From Onchidella celtica (Eukaryota; Mollusca; Gastropoda; Systellommatophora; Onchidiidae): a stretch of DNA of 64,000 bases. The translations under genes and the position numbers were made by a program. Shown piece by piece: positions 12,501 to 25,300 of the stretch. Within the stretch, counting starts at the first letter, position 1. Each line of letters begins with the position of its first letter. The notes beneath the pieces are model-generated. The model worked only from the letters and a program-made list of their open reading frames with translations, was not told the origin of the DNA and did not search any database. The stretch spans positions 40,251,550 through 40,315,549 of the forward strand of contig OZ007571.1 of assembly GCA_963931925.1 (NCBI GenBank). Direction: 5' to 3'.

Positions 12501-15500
12501 GGACTTGGAGTTGGGCTCAATCTGAAAAGCGTAGTAATTCTAGAATTAATATTCGAAAGGTAATCACTGATTAAATGATTATGAAGAAGCCTCGCCCCTG
12601 ACTGTAAGTTATAATCTTGAATTAAAAATGTTTTGTATATTAAAAAGAATATATACATCTAAATATTATGCTGGCTCTTAATGAGTTTTCAATCTACTCC
12701 AGGACTGTGATCCTGCAATCAAACCTCATGGCTACTTTGTGAATGCTCGCATCATAGATGAAGATGGTAATGAACTGGAAAACTTCACTGCTTACTGCTA
12801 CCCTGGTGTTTTGCCAGGCACTACTCTTAGTTTTAACAGGTGATCTTACCAGACAATTATTTACATGTCTTTATGGGTACTGCAAAGAATAGGAATTACT
12901 TGCAAATCCAGAATTATTACATATAATTTCCCTAATGTTTGATTGTAAAAGAATAATGGAGTGAAGAGGTACAAATGACTCATGTGAAAGTCCATTAGGA
13001 AATTCCTAATTGTTGCTCTATCTCCTCATTATGTAATTTGAACAATAATGGATAAAGCGTCAGTTATTTACCAGAAGAGGATGGAAGACAGTGAGTGTTG
13101 TTCCACTTACTTCGCCATGATTATGTTATTATGAGCATTGCAGAGATGTGATTTGCCAGATAGGAAAGTAGTTTTCACGGACTTTATTTAAGTGAAGCAT
13201 GTATTCGCCAGAGGTCGAAGGAGTGATTGGTTGTGGTCAAAAGTAATGTAAAAATTAGATGTCTAGTGTAAGGCTTTCATTGTCTTATTTAAGATTGTGT
13301 GTCATTTTTTGATTGGTCAAGGCTTAATTTTTTATTTTTCCATTATCAAAGGTTAGTACATTTTCAGATTAGTTTCCACAAACCTTCATTTGCTGACAGG
13401 CTTATTTGTTAATAGAGCAAAATAAACTAAATAATTTTAGGAACAACCATCTGAGAAAAATATTTATGCAGTAGAAAGATTTCTGTTATGTTAGTTTTTC
13501 CCTTTTTTTAAAATAATAGTTGAGACTAAGATATCAGTAAATGTGACTTTAAATGAATCTGGTATCGAAAGGTTAGTGATGCAATTAGTTTTTGTACAAA
13601 GACATGCATAAGGACATTGCAAAAGGAGGAAAATTAAACTCTGTCATATGGTACCATTTGTTATGTTTCAGACATGGCATGGTGTTCACAGTGGATGGTC
13701 TATATGTTGATTTCATAGAAGAGGGAGCTGCACCTAGGTTTGTCTTTGACATATTGTATACATAGTTTTATTGTACCTGGTAATTACCTGTTAGTATACT
13801 ATCCCATCAATGATGTTAATAGAGTTTCACCTGAAAAATCAGAATTAGTTACAAGTATATGACCACTGTCACCTGAAAGTGTGAAAGGATGATGGACTTT
13901 CAAGTACAATGGCCTTATTATCACATTAAAGAATTTGATACAAAGTTGCACACAATAAAATCACAGTGGTGAACAATTTTGGGACTGATGATTAGGATAT
14001 AATGTTACTTTTTCTGTGGGAGAGTTTCAGGAAACAGAAATACTGATTTCAGAGATAAAGAGAAGATTCTCTTTAGACACATTTCTTAATACTATATTTA
14101 GCACAATAATGGCAATATCTTGGAGGTGGTGAATCTGGTGGAGCTGAACATTTTCATAAGTTGGACATGAGAATGGGATAATAGGAAAGCCAGGACAGAT
14201 TTTTGTGTTATCTAAATCTGCTAAAATCTGAAGCAAATCATCTGTTCAAACTGTTTTCATAATTACTCTGAGTTCAGAACTTTCAACCTTGGCTTCTGGC
14301 AGTGGGCATAACATTTTGTTATTGTTGTTGTTGTTGTTTTCAGTCTGCAACATACTTATAATCTCACTGACATTTCATTTTTTCCAAAGGTTTTATCAGT
14401 TAGTATGTTTGAGAGACATAGTATGTTTAATGATGTTTAAAATGAGTTTGCACACTGTTTGAGCCTCACCAGCCCTCCTATATTCCTGGGCAAAATAGAA
14501 ATGGTCTAGCACATTTGGAGCCTAAATAGACTGTGCAAGGCAAAGGCCCTTGAAAAGCAAAAGATGCACAGTTATGTTAAAAACTGACAATGTCTTAGCT
14601 CTGTGAAAGTGATAAATACACCTTTGAACAACACATTATCTGACCATTTTCATTTTTCCAACAGAATGTTCTTGAACAGAAGCATCATTAAATCTAAGAC
14701 ATTTGAGGAAGCTATTGAACTGATTAAGAACAAAGGATTTGGACTGGCTTATGCCTTTAATGTCAACATTGCAGATTTGAAAAGCCCAACCACCATGTGG
14801 TCCATTGAGGTAGGAAGAACCTGTAATTAGCGAAACATGCGAATAGTTTGTACGTGTACTGTGTGAGTACAGAGCTGATTATTTTAATCTGGTGGGATAA
14901 TTCTTGTAAGTTCTTTAAGAATTATTTGAATTTTAGAGACAATAAGTAAACCATTTTTGAAACATCAAAATAGATCAAGCTGGAAAAAAAACTGAGTGTG
15001 CAACATTTAGGGTGAATCTGTATTAATTCATATTCATGTTATATGGAACAGAAGTTTTTCTTTAAATGCAGCCAAAGTTTTTTAAATCCTTGGAAGCAAA
15101 CAAACAAGCCTTTCATAACGTGGTGATTACATTATGTCACTTTAACTTTAAATAAGAAACGTGACAGAATTTCAGAAAAAAACAACAAATCTTACTTGAG
15201 GTATTCCCAACACACACCTTTCAGCTGTCTCCATTCACGTGTTAAATGCTGAACAAGAGACTCCAAACCAATAACCAGAGCTGCAGTTACTACGAAAACT
15301 GTTCATTTTGTGTAACCTGCATATTATGAACATGTCCTGTAACTAGGATGGATACTACACACTTATTTTTTGGTTCATATTTGCTGCCAGAAGTTTATTG
15401 GTGAATATTATGAACAGAGTTAAACTTCCTGACTAATACTAGACAAATTACATTTCTTAGATTGGCCCAGGAAAGGAGGAGTCAATCTATCATGTCCATA

Positions 15501-17182
15501 CCTTGCAAGAAGAATCAGATATAAAGAAAAATTGTCACTATATCCATATCAATAGCTTCAAACATCTGAAAACATCAGAGATTCCAGACTTGACAAGTTC
15601 CATCTCAAGAACAAAAACTGCTGAATCTGTGAGTGACACATTCATTTTGCTGTGTCTTTTGTTTACATTGTGTGTTATGTCACAGGACATGAATGACTGC
15701 ACTAAACACAAAAGCACCGAGTCTTGAAATTGTAAAAGACATGTCTATTTCTCTTTCCAAACCATACATTGTGATGCTTTATATATATCACAATGGTCAT
15801 CCAGGGAAACAGTTTTCCATGACAAAATGGTGTCATGAGTGAAAAATGATCAGTAGAAGTAATGCATGACCTTTTAGTAGAGTTAAGAATGGCACAGAGT
15901 TGATTGAAAAGAAAGGCTTTTTTTGATCTTACATGTCACACAAACGTACCACAAAAGTCACAGTCTCTGAAATTAATAAAATATTATTATTAATATTATT
16001 TCACACATTTGCATTTCTCTAGGTATTTACATAATATATATAAGTATGTATGCCCTTTTTTTTTTTTTTAATTTGGTACGATTAATAGGGATGGGATAAT
16101 TTTAAGTTTTGATTACTCTTTGCATAGATTATGTGTGGAAAATGATTGTTTGGGAAAAAAAGGTTCAAAATCCTGAAATAATGAATGTGTCAAAAAAGTT
16201 GTAGGAACAATAAAATATCAGATTTTACACCGTAAATGTGGCATGTTTAAAAAATGTAAACAAAATACTTGAAAGACTGAGAATTAAGTGACTCAGGAAT
16301 AATTTACATACAAAATTGTGCTTTTGATCATACTCTAACAATTGCAGTGGCACATGTATGCTCGCACCATTATCAAATTCTAACTCAGTTTAAAGGGAGT
16401 TAATTTATCCAAACCCTTCATTGGTCTGGACAAAGGGTGGGCTTAGGGTAGCTAGCTGGTCAAAATCTGCAACACATTATTGGAAAGAATAACCAAGAGG
16501 TGTCAGCTGCAATTAATTTTTTGTTCTTCCTGAAATTGCAGGGCATTTTTGTTTTGTTTGTTGTTTAACATTTTCATTAATGCATAATTATTATTATATT
16601 GAAGTCACCAGTCCAAAATGATGCATTTGGTGGTATATTTTCAATTCATTTTGTCAGTTTTTCTTGTTGCTTTATTTACTGGGTAGGTTGACGTTCTGTT
16701 ACTTCTTGATGGCTGTGAAACTCTCTGAACTGTTTATAATTATAGCACACGAACAAAGCACATACTTTAGCATTTTCACCATGCCCTGATGATAGTTATG
16801 ACTTATATCACTTATATTTGACACACAAGAAAATTTATACTCATATCATGTATTTTTATTTCATTTCATGAATTCATTTAAACAGTGTTTATGTAAATCT
16901 TTATGCTTTTAAGGTAAAATGTGTTTTAACTCAAGTGTCACCAAAGTGTGATGTCCTTTGCAGTTTCCTCCTCCCAAGAACAGAGATGATATCATGACTA
17001 TCTTGGGAGACCAGTCAAATGAGCAGTACCCAATCTACCGGACTGAAAGGCCTACTGATCGTGCTGCCACAGCTTTTACAGGAATTGTAGATGTTTTGCG
17101 CAATAAGGTGGACATTTACATCGTGAATCCTGCACAGAAAGACATCAAATCTCTGCTCTGTTTTAACATCATGGAAGGATGA
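9550..17182 (+). CDS. Tan-like N-acyl-amine hydrolase (C45 Ntn hydrolase), copy 1
   Basis: Eight exons: 9550-9650, 10247-10373, 10723-10905, 12703-12839, 13672-13737, 14665-14809, 15461-15628 and 16964-17182. All have GT-AG borders and the joined frame gives 381 residues. The family (AAT, peptidase C45) includes insect Tan, which hydrolyses N-beta-alanyl-dopamine and carcinine, and fungal isopenicillin-N acyltransferase. These proenzymes cut themselves before a Cys that becomes the N-terminal nucleophile. Here that site is Gly119-Cys120 in AAGCTDVLI, almost the position known for fly Tan (Cys122), followed by the family motif GHNEDCDP (133-140). Length also fits Tan (387). I see no signal peptide. 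The start is the first ATG after the conserved acceptor and gives the usual VVGTHYDVGYSIG N-terminus. Substrate is inferred only; related cysteine-dependent amidases of other specificity are possible. Confidence 0.9.
11545..12600. mobile_element. hAT element in intron 3 of Tan-like gene 1
   Basis: Ends are CAGGGGCGAAGCGT on the left and GAAGCCTCGCCCCTG on the right (inverted). They are flanked by the perfect 8-base duplication ACTGTAAG (11537-11544 and 12601-12608). The sister intron carries an uninterrupted site (near 32745), so insertion followed the duplication. At 1056 bp, without a recognisable transposase, it is non-autonomous. Confidence 0.88.
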
Positions 17183-17354
17183 GCTGAACTCGAACCCCTT
17201 TCCTCACTGCATTAGCTTTTTGTCATGATAATAATATGCAGATGGTGATGAGCAGAAAATGTCTTGCTTTTCTAAAATAATTGAACTCTTAAAATGAATT
17301 AAGATTTTGGAAGTGTATTTCAAGATATTCCACCTATGTCAGGTAGCTCATTAA

Positions 17355-18105
17355 CCCTTTACCCCCTAAGAACCGCACTGCCATTCTATTCCATTTCCCT
17401 ACAACATGGGGGGTAACTCCGTATATTTTACACCTACTTATTTTGAAAAATCATTGTGGCAAAACTATTTATCAGAATTTTATGAAATTTGAAGAGGACA
17501 TGCACAAATGGACAAAGTTTGACATAAGAAACAAAGCAAGTAGGTCAGCTCACTGGAATTTATGTGACATCAATTTCATAGCTGAGGGAAATGGGAGTGA
17601 AAATTACTGTCGCAGATCTTCATGAAATCTAGCAAAGCAGTGGCCTTTGCAGAGGTGGACACAACACAAAACACAACCCCAAACGGTCTCTGGTGTCCTG
17701 CAACACCTCAACTTCAACATCAGATTCATTACCATCTTCTAATACAATATCTTCTTTTCCACCATTGTTGCAATTTGTGGACTGCGAATCATACAAATTT
17801 CCATCATATTGTATTCCAGTTGCTTCTCGGAACAACCTGAGTACATCATCCATCTCAAACCATGGTAAAAAAAAAATCGTCTAACTTCAAACAAGCACAA
17901 AAAATCTAAAAATCAACGTAAAAACACCCGGTTTTCACTGAAACACCCTTATTGTTTACACCATAGTAGAAGTCACAGCAAATATCGACAGGAGCGGGAA
18001 CACGACTGGCTAGATTTTTTTAAAGACACATGTTAAATCGGCGTATTTCTGCGTATTTAGGGATATGAAAAGGGTCCCAAATCGGCGTATTACGGGGGTA
18101 GAGTG
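17355..18105 (-). mobile_element. piggyBac-type non-autonomous element 1
   Basis: It is flanked by TTAA (17351-17354 and 18106-18109). Its ends are CCCTTTACCCCCTAAG and CGGGGGTAGAGTG. TTAA targets and CCCT-start ends are typical of piggyBac. On the minus strand a short frame (17629-17853) starts MDDVLRLFREATGIQYDG and looks like the acidic N-terminus of a transposase. Nothing of the catalytic core remains. The sister unit has a plain TAGCTTATCAACATTATT site near 43820, showing an insertion after duplication. Confidence 0.82.
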
Positions 18106-18331
18106 TTAACATGATTATAATTTATGCCATTGCTTATGACTCAGTTGGGCATGACCTTTGCCCTAAATCTCCATATGTTCCAGTTTTTATCTTTAACAAG
18201 ATCTGGTTATGAAAGTCCCGGCATTCTGGACAAGAAAAAAGAGAATGACACCCACTAGTTTAAAGTGTTACTGTCAAGTGAAAACAAATGCTGACTGTAT
18301 GGTTTTCCTAAAGATTCATTTATTTATTTAA

Positions 18332-19202
18332 CCCTCTACCCCCTAAATACGCCGAAACACGCCGATTTAGGACCCGTATCATATCCCTAAATACGCCAAA
18401 ATACGCCGATTTAACATGCATCTTAAAAAAAATCTGGCCAGCGGTGTTGTAGCGCCTGGAGATATTTGCCGATACTTCCGCTATAGTGTAAACAATAAGG
18501 TGTGTTTCAGTGAAAACCGGGTGTTTTTACGTTGATTTTTAGATTTTTGGTGCTTGTTTGAAGTTAGGTGATTTTTTTTTATCACGATTTGAGATGGATG
18601 ATGTACTCAGGCTGTTCCGAGAAGCAACTGGAATACAATATGATGGAGATTTGTATGGTTTGCAGTCCACAAATTGCGACAATGATGGACAAGAAGGGGG
18701 AGGAGAAGGGCGAGGAGAGATGGGAAGGGGAAAGAGGAGAAGAAACGGCGAGGACAGATGGCGAGATAGGAAGAGAGAGAGAGAGTGTGTGAGAGAGAGA
18801 CAGAGAGAGAAAGAGAAGGGGGAAGCGTGAGTAGAGATGAGGCATTGGGAGAGGAGAAGAAACGAGGAGAGAGAGGGCGATTGAGGAAGATAGAGAAAGA
18901 GAGAGAGAAAGCGCTAGAGAGAGAGGGAGAGAGAAAAAGAGGAAGAAAGATGGGAGCATGACTTCCCTTTGATCCTGATCGAAATTCGGTCACATAAATT
19001 TTGGTGAGCTGACCTACTTGTTTTGTTTCTTATGTCAAACTTTGTCCATTTGTGCATGTCCTGTCCAAATTTCATAAAATTCTGATGAATAGTTTTGCCA
19101 CAATGATTTTTCAAAATAAGTAGGTGTAAAATATACAGAGTTACCCCCCATGTTGTAGGGAAATGGAATAGAATGGCAGTGAGGTTCTTAGGGGGTAAAG
19201 AG
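18332..19202 (+). mobile_element. piggyBac-type non-autonomous element 2, inverted relative to element 1
   Basis: It is flanked by TTAA (18328-18331 and 19203-19206) with ends CCCTCTACCCCC and GGGGGTAAAGAG. It is the same family as 17355-18105 but in the opposite orientation. Its + strand frame at 18594 repeats the MDDVLRLFREATGIQYDG start and then runs into a GA-rich microsatellite (about 18770-18945). The long frames on the other strand there are microsatellite artefacts. The two elements sit 226 bp apart and could form a large hairpin. Confidence 0.82.
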
Positions 19203-19492
19203 TTAAAGGAATGAGTTTGATGGAATGAACAACTTTTATATGAACTTTATGGACAGAGTCATGTATGCCATGGTTGAACTAAATTGCATTTAATGTGATA
19301 GTTGATAATTTAATCTAGTCCAACTACTGATGATATTGGTAGATAATGTTAATCAGTCTTGTTGTGCCTTACTAACTATCCTGACATTTGGGCTTTGTCT
19401 CTATTGATGCATAATGGTAATCTGTCTTGTTTTGCCTCATAGTGTGTCATTTGGGCTTTCTCCTGACAGTATAATGTTAATCATTCTTGTGA

Positions 19493-19776
19493 AAAAAAAA
19501 GAGAACGGCGCAAGAAAAGGCCCAGTGGTACTGAACCAACGGAGCACTCTTGTCATTTATGCGGAAGGGTCTGCAGGGCAAAAATAGGACTTATCAGTCA
19601 CATGAGAAGCCATAAGTCATGAAAGAACAGTCTTTCCATTCTGTCCTCTGTGTCCTTTAGTTCTCTTTATTGTCCATGTGTTGAAATTCTCAACAATTTC
19701 TGTTCTTTATTCCTCTGGTGTGGTTAAGGTCATCATCATACCTGATGGACGAACTATTATTATTATTATTATTATT
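19493..19776 (+). mobile_element. 5'-truncated LINE, 3' end with C2H2 zinc finger
   Basis: It is flanked by a 10-base duplication ATTCTTGTGA (19483-19492 and 19777-19786) and ends in an (ATT)n tail. The frame over 19503-19621 encodes the C-terminus of a non-LTR retrotransposon protein with a classic finger, HSCHLCGRVCRAKIGLISHM. The spacing is C-x2-C-x12-H-x3-H, then a stop. Such fingers end the reverse-transcriptase protein of several invertebrate LINE families. Family assignment beyond that is open. Confidence 0.75.
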
Positions 19777-20031
19777 ATTCTTGTGATGCCTAACTAGTTT
19801 GACTTTAGGGCTTTCTCCCTATGGATATATATTTTATAATGTTAGTTAATCAGTCTTGTAATGCCTAACGTCTGACTGTAGGGTATTCTCCCTATGGGTT
19901 AACCTTCGTCGTATGTTGCTAAATACTATTTTTCCTGTACCTTGTGGGGTATATATGACCCCTACTTTTTATACAGCAAAAATGCTTCACCCCTTACCCG
20001 TACGTCGTGGGGTACATATGACCCCTTCATT

Positions 20032-20420
20032 TTATATGGCAGAAATACTTTCTCCTTCTGCACACTTTGCCAACAGCTCTGTTACTGTGCCTATGAGCTC
20101 TCTCAGCAGATTAGTGGAAGAGCTCCAGCATCTGACCTGCTCCTTCACCAGTTCCTGGGGTGATGGAAAGGTGAAACACTCTCCTGTTATCTTTGTGTGA
20201 TTCAGCTGCAGCTTGCATTTTGTGTCTGAACACCACCAGAGCAGCAATGCTACCCACATCTAACATGTTCATGAATACATGTAGACTCATTGGCCAACAT
20301 TTTGTTGCTCCCTGTGCTTAGTACCACTGCCATCTTGTCCATGGCATCGACATCACCCTTCTTTGCGTTATAACACCTCTCACTTTCTGGTACCTTGTGC
20401 GCCCTGTATTGGTTGTTGGT
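20032..20420 (-). pseudogene. piggyBac transposase remnant (C-terminal region)
   Basis: On the minus strand near 20345-20380 the translation reads YNAKKGDVDAMDKM, the piggyBac motif YNxxKGGVDxxDKM that includes the last catalytic Asp. Further along, in a shifted frame (about 20250-20190), MLDVGSIAALVVFRHKMQ matches the following helix region (NMLDVAGINA-like). At least one frameshift separates the two parts and a stop lies upstream. The cysteine-rich tail and the N-terminal two thirds were not found, so this copy cannot make transposase. Confidence 0.6.
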
Positions 20421-21227
20421 GCATTGTACTTAACAAATGGCTTTCTTCTCACGCCCAAACTTGTAACTCGTGCGTGTTGCTTTCTTCTCAAAGGCAAATG
20501 CCGATTGCTACTTGCCGATTTTGTGGTGGAAGAAATCTTGTATTTCTCCTCACAGTTCTAACCACTGTCATGCCATTCCTACTATGTCCTTCGGCAAAGT
20601 TCAAGTCTGTGAAGAAATTAGTACATGATGTCAAATTTCGGCCATGTTGAAATTCTGAATGAGAGCACAGTGTAAAAAGCAATGATTCTTCCTGTGAACT
20701 GCTGTGGCCCCCGTCCTTCTTTCCCTAGGTAAGGGATTCCTTGGATAAAATTTCTTGGCATCAGTGACCCAGATTATTTACACCTGATATTTCCCTGCTT
20801 GAGAGATTGGATGCTGCAGGAACATAATTATTACTAGTTATTCGTCAATTGTGATGAGAGGCCCTGGTATAGAATGCTGTCTTAAGTTGTGGGAAAAGAG
20901 ATCCCATATAACTCTGAAGGGTGCAAAAATATCTCTGGCTTTTCGAGGTGTTCGGAATTCTTCAGTCCACCACAATCAACAAAGACCCCAGGACGCGTTG
21001 TTTTGCGGATACCGATCGACAAACTGTCTTGTAATCATCACTCCCGGGACGGCGTTAAGTCTTTTCACCACTGGTGCGATGACATTAAAATTTAATATTG
21101 TCAATTCCACGAACTTTGAAAAGGAGAGGGCAGAAAGGCGAGGAGTGGAACGACATCAGCGAAACTGAAGTGGAAGGGCTCACCGGATGCAATTTGGATG
21201 CATGAAGCAAGGTCTAGACCACCTTGC

Positions 21228-21372
21228 CCCTTAACACTATGAAGGAAGCAGCAGTTGACAAGGGTGGTCCCTAAAAAAACACCAAAAACAGCTCGACCCG
21301 GAATCGAACTGACGAACTCGAGTTGAAGAGTCAAGCTGCTTATCTCCTGGCTGGCTACATCAGTTGCTGCTA
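21228..21372 (-). repeat. Possible tRNA-derived SINE head
   Basis: Read on the minus strand, a TAGCCAGCCAGG block resembles a pol III A box. An exact AGTTCGATTCC B box follows about 45 bases later, then GGGTCGAGCT. The block does not fold into an obvious full tRNA and has no CCA or anticodon arm I can identify, so a SINE head is more likely than a tRNA gene. I saw no second copy in the window. Confidence 0.35.
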
Positions 21373-22352
21373 CCTAAGTGTAAGCACACGTGACCAGACA
21401 TGCGAGTTGGTTCCACTATTTCTAAGAAGACAAAACGAGTGACACGTGGAAAGCTGTTGTGTGTGTGGGGGGGGGGAGGGGGGGGGATTGCATGTGTGTA
21501 CGGGATGGAAGAAAGTTCTTCTAAGTGAAAGGAGGCAAGGCTTGACCATAACGCCGTGACCACCGCCTGTGTTTATCTAGGCTCGTATCCCATTGACCGA
21601 CATTGTAGAGACGACGGCGGAGGACTATGATGTAATATGTACAGTATAGTAATAATTATATATATACATGGTTCTGAACTATCCCCTCCCCTGCCTCTCG
21701 AGGTCGTAACAAACCGGTGAAATAGTAGTAGGAGAGAGAGAATACCATAAGATGATCAGAAAGTTATTAAAAGTAAGTGTTAATACTGTTACTGTTAGTG
21801 TTAATGCTATGATAACATTCAGAATTCAGTGAGCAAAGGCTGTATTTTGATAAGGCGCCGAGTCTTGCAAGTTTTTTTGTTTTTTTTTCTCAGTCAGTAC
21901 CGGTAGTAAGAAGAAAAGATAAATCGAATATATATGTCGAGAGAAACATGGGGTGAGGGAGAAAGAGAGACGGAAGGAAAGAGGGGGGAAACAGTGAGGG
22001 AGAGAATGAAAAGGCAGGAGAGGGGAGTTTACAGAGCAAGAGAGAAAAAGAAAGGGAGTGAGAGAACGGAAGCGATAAGAATTCTAAAGTTTGTAAATAC
22101 TAATAGAGCCTACAATTATGATATTACAACTATTCACATCTTTTTGCACAAGAATGAAACACTTGGAATGATACACTGCTGTTTTCACACACGTCACAAA
22201 CTTTGAAGAATACGGAACTAAAAAATGACTTGATTAGTTGGGCAAATTCTTACGAATGATGACAAAACCTTAGAAATAATAGCGGGTATGATTAACAGAA
22301 CACTGATGTGAACACAATGGTCTTCTGTCCAGTGGTCCCTCCTGGACAAGCC

Positions 22353-25300
22353 TGAAGCACAGAACAAACGACGTGAGATCAAATTAACCAACACACAACT
22401 TTATTCCACCTTCCAAAAAACGTTAACACCGGAAGTTCACCAACTTACGTCAAGACGGAGTACGCCGGGTGAACTGTTAGAGAGTATACTATACCCCCCC
22501 CCCCCTCATGGAGCTATCGCACAACAGTTGGGGTCCTTCGTCGCTCACCTTTGTGCTAGTAATTTGCAGAGCGCTGTTTCGTATGCTTGTATGGCCGGAC
22601 TTGGAAGTTTGCGCTAATGCCATAGCCGTGTAGTCCATGCCCAGCGAGGCTGCATGAGTTACAGCACGAGAAAGGCAATCGGCAACTACATTGTTCTTTC
22701 CGGAGATGTGTCGAATGTTAGTGCAGAACTCCGAAATGGCAAACAGTTGCCTTTGCTGGCGTGCTGACCATAATTATGTCACTGGTCATTGACATGGCAT
22801 GGACTAATGATTTTTGATCCGTGTAGATGGCGAACTGTCTTCCTTCCAACATGTAAAGAAAATGACGAATCGCCAAATGGACACCCAGGAGTTCTGGGTC
22901 AAAAGTGCTGTAATTTAACTCTGGTTTTCGCAGTTGCCGGCTGAAGAAGGCGAGTGGTTCCCAACGACCGCGTTTGCATTACTCAAGCACAGTTCCGACA
23001 GCCACATTTGACGCATCACATGTTACAGCGATCGTGCCATCCGTGCACGGATGTACCAACATGATAGCATTTGCCACGGCATGTTTACCCGCGAGGAAGG
23101 ATTGGTTCATGTCGTGAGACCAAATGAGAGATTCACGGGGTTTGATTGTTTTCAGGTCCTTGTAAAGAGGACGCAGGGTTGGAGCAATGTTGGGAATAAA
23201 ACGGTGATAGAAGTTAATCATGCCGAGGAATTCTTGGAGTGCCTTAACAATTTTAGGCTGTGGGAAATCTTTAAACGCTTGAATCCTGGGGGGCATCGGT
23301 GCTGAACCGGACGCGGAAACCCGGTGTCCTAGAAAATCAAGTGACGTCACTTCAAAAACACACTTCTCCAGTTTGATCACAGTCCGTGCTTCTTTAAGCG
23401 CTGGAAAACTGCTCTAAGGTCATTGATATGTGCCTGGACTGAGGAACTGGCAACCATGATGTTGTCCAGGTAGACAAACTTGTATTCCAAGTCTTGCAGC
23501 ACCGTATCCACGAGGCGCTGAAATGTCTGTGCGGCGTTTCTTAACCCAAAGGGCATGCGCAAATATTCCCACAAACCAAAAGGCGTAATCACGGCTGTTT
23601 TTGGTACATCTTCAGGAGCCACAAGGATCTGATGATATCTGCGAACGAGGTCAATCTTTGAGAGAATATTCTTACCAGGTAACCTGGCCGAAAAATCCTG
23701 AATGTGAGGGATGGGATAACGGTCTGACACTGTAGCATCATTAAGTTTAGTCTTTGGTAAGCACCACAAGGGCGTAAGCCGCCATTGGCCTTGGGAACGA
23801 TGAGTAGCGGGGCGCCCAAGGACTGTTTGACTTTCGATTGATACCCATCTTCTCCACTTCAAGGAACTCATTCTTGGCTGTAGCAACTTTGTCAGGCGCG
23901 AGGCGGCGTGCTCGAGCAAAGACAGGTCGGTCTCTGGTCGGTATGAAATGTTGGGCCCCGTGCTTAATCTCAGCAGTGGAAAAAGTAAGTTGTTAGAGCT
24001 CAGGATAATCGTTGAGAAGTTTACGAAACTTATTGCTGTTGGGAGTTCTAAGACTGTTGAAACAGAACTGACGGAGCAAAGGATGTGTGAATAGGATTCG
24101 GCGTCAATCAGTCGACGTCTATGAATGTCGACCAGCAGGTTGTGTTGACGGAGAAAATCTGCTCCCAAAAGAGGACGTCTGACAGCAGCCAATATCAGGC
24201 GCGCTTGGAAAATTCGCCCGCCAAAACGAAGGGGCACCATAGGTTGCTATGGAAGAACCATTAGCTGCTTGTTATATTTCTCGATACTTTGTCGGTCGAT
24301 GACCGGGTATCACAGAAACCTCGGCGCCTGTGTCCACCAAGAACTGTCTCTCGGAGATATCATCCGTTACAAACAGTTGCGTTATTGGCGATGTTGATAT
24401 AGCTGTTGGGGGCATCGCGGCGGAACAACATGACGGACCAACAGCCGGGTTTTCTACTGTTGGCCCGCTCCTCCGTTTCCCTGATATTTCTCATTCTTGA
24501 AGCTGTTGAAGTGCTTGCATGGTTTAGTGCATCGTCTGGCATTTGATCCAAAACGGCGGTGGAACCAGCAAGTAGCATCGAGTTCGACCAGATTGGTCGT
24601 TGTCAATACCGGTGGCATCAGATTCGGTGGATGAACTGCAGTACATGTTTGGCGCCAGTGAGTTATAGAGATTATCAGCCTCTTTGGCTAGCGCTCGGTA
24701 GTTGGAAGTAGGCCTATTGGGAGAATTAGCCAAAGGGGCCTGAATCGTTTCAGGTAAGAGCCGTAGGAAGATATGGCGGAAGAGAAAGCATGCGCATAGT
24801 TTATGGTCCCCCAAAAGAGCCAGCATAGTGCCCAACATCTCGGAAGGCCTGTTGTCACCCAACTCCTTGATGTCTAGGAGATTGGTTGCTTTCTGTGCCT
24901 CTGATAATCTGAATGCATCCGTTAGAAATGCTTTAAGTGTGTCATATTTACCGTTTGGCGGTGGAGAGGAGATGATGGCCAACGACCTTGATGCAGTAGC
25001 CGCGTCAAGCGGTGCTACCACATGATATCTCGTCGCTTGTTATCCCACGCAGTGCAAACTGTGCCTCAGTTTGTGTAAACCAAGCTGAAGGACAAGAAGA
25101 CCAAAATATGGGAAGTTTCAGTGCCACTTATGCCCCATTTACACGTAGGGTAGGATCCTTAGAGTTTGTCACCAAAGGATGTCCCTTTCCCCCCAGCCCG
25201 GAGGTTTCTCCTCTTGGGTCCGTCCCTCACGTTTGTCCCTTGCAATTGCCACATTTACACCTGGCGTTCTGTCTGCCGACCCTGTGTTGTTTTGTGCAAT

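Noticed and set aside
18582-18993. 125- and 128-codon minus frames rich in Ser and Leu
   Set aside because: They come from the GA-rich tract inside piggyBac-type element 2, opposite to the readable transposase N-terminus.
21228-21372. A genuine tRNA gene on the minus strand
   Set aside because: Only A-box-like and B-box sequences are present; acceptor and anticodon stems are not evident, so I list it only as a possible SINE head.
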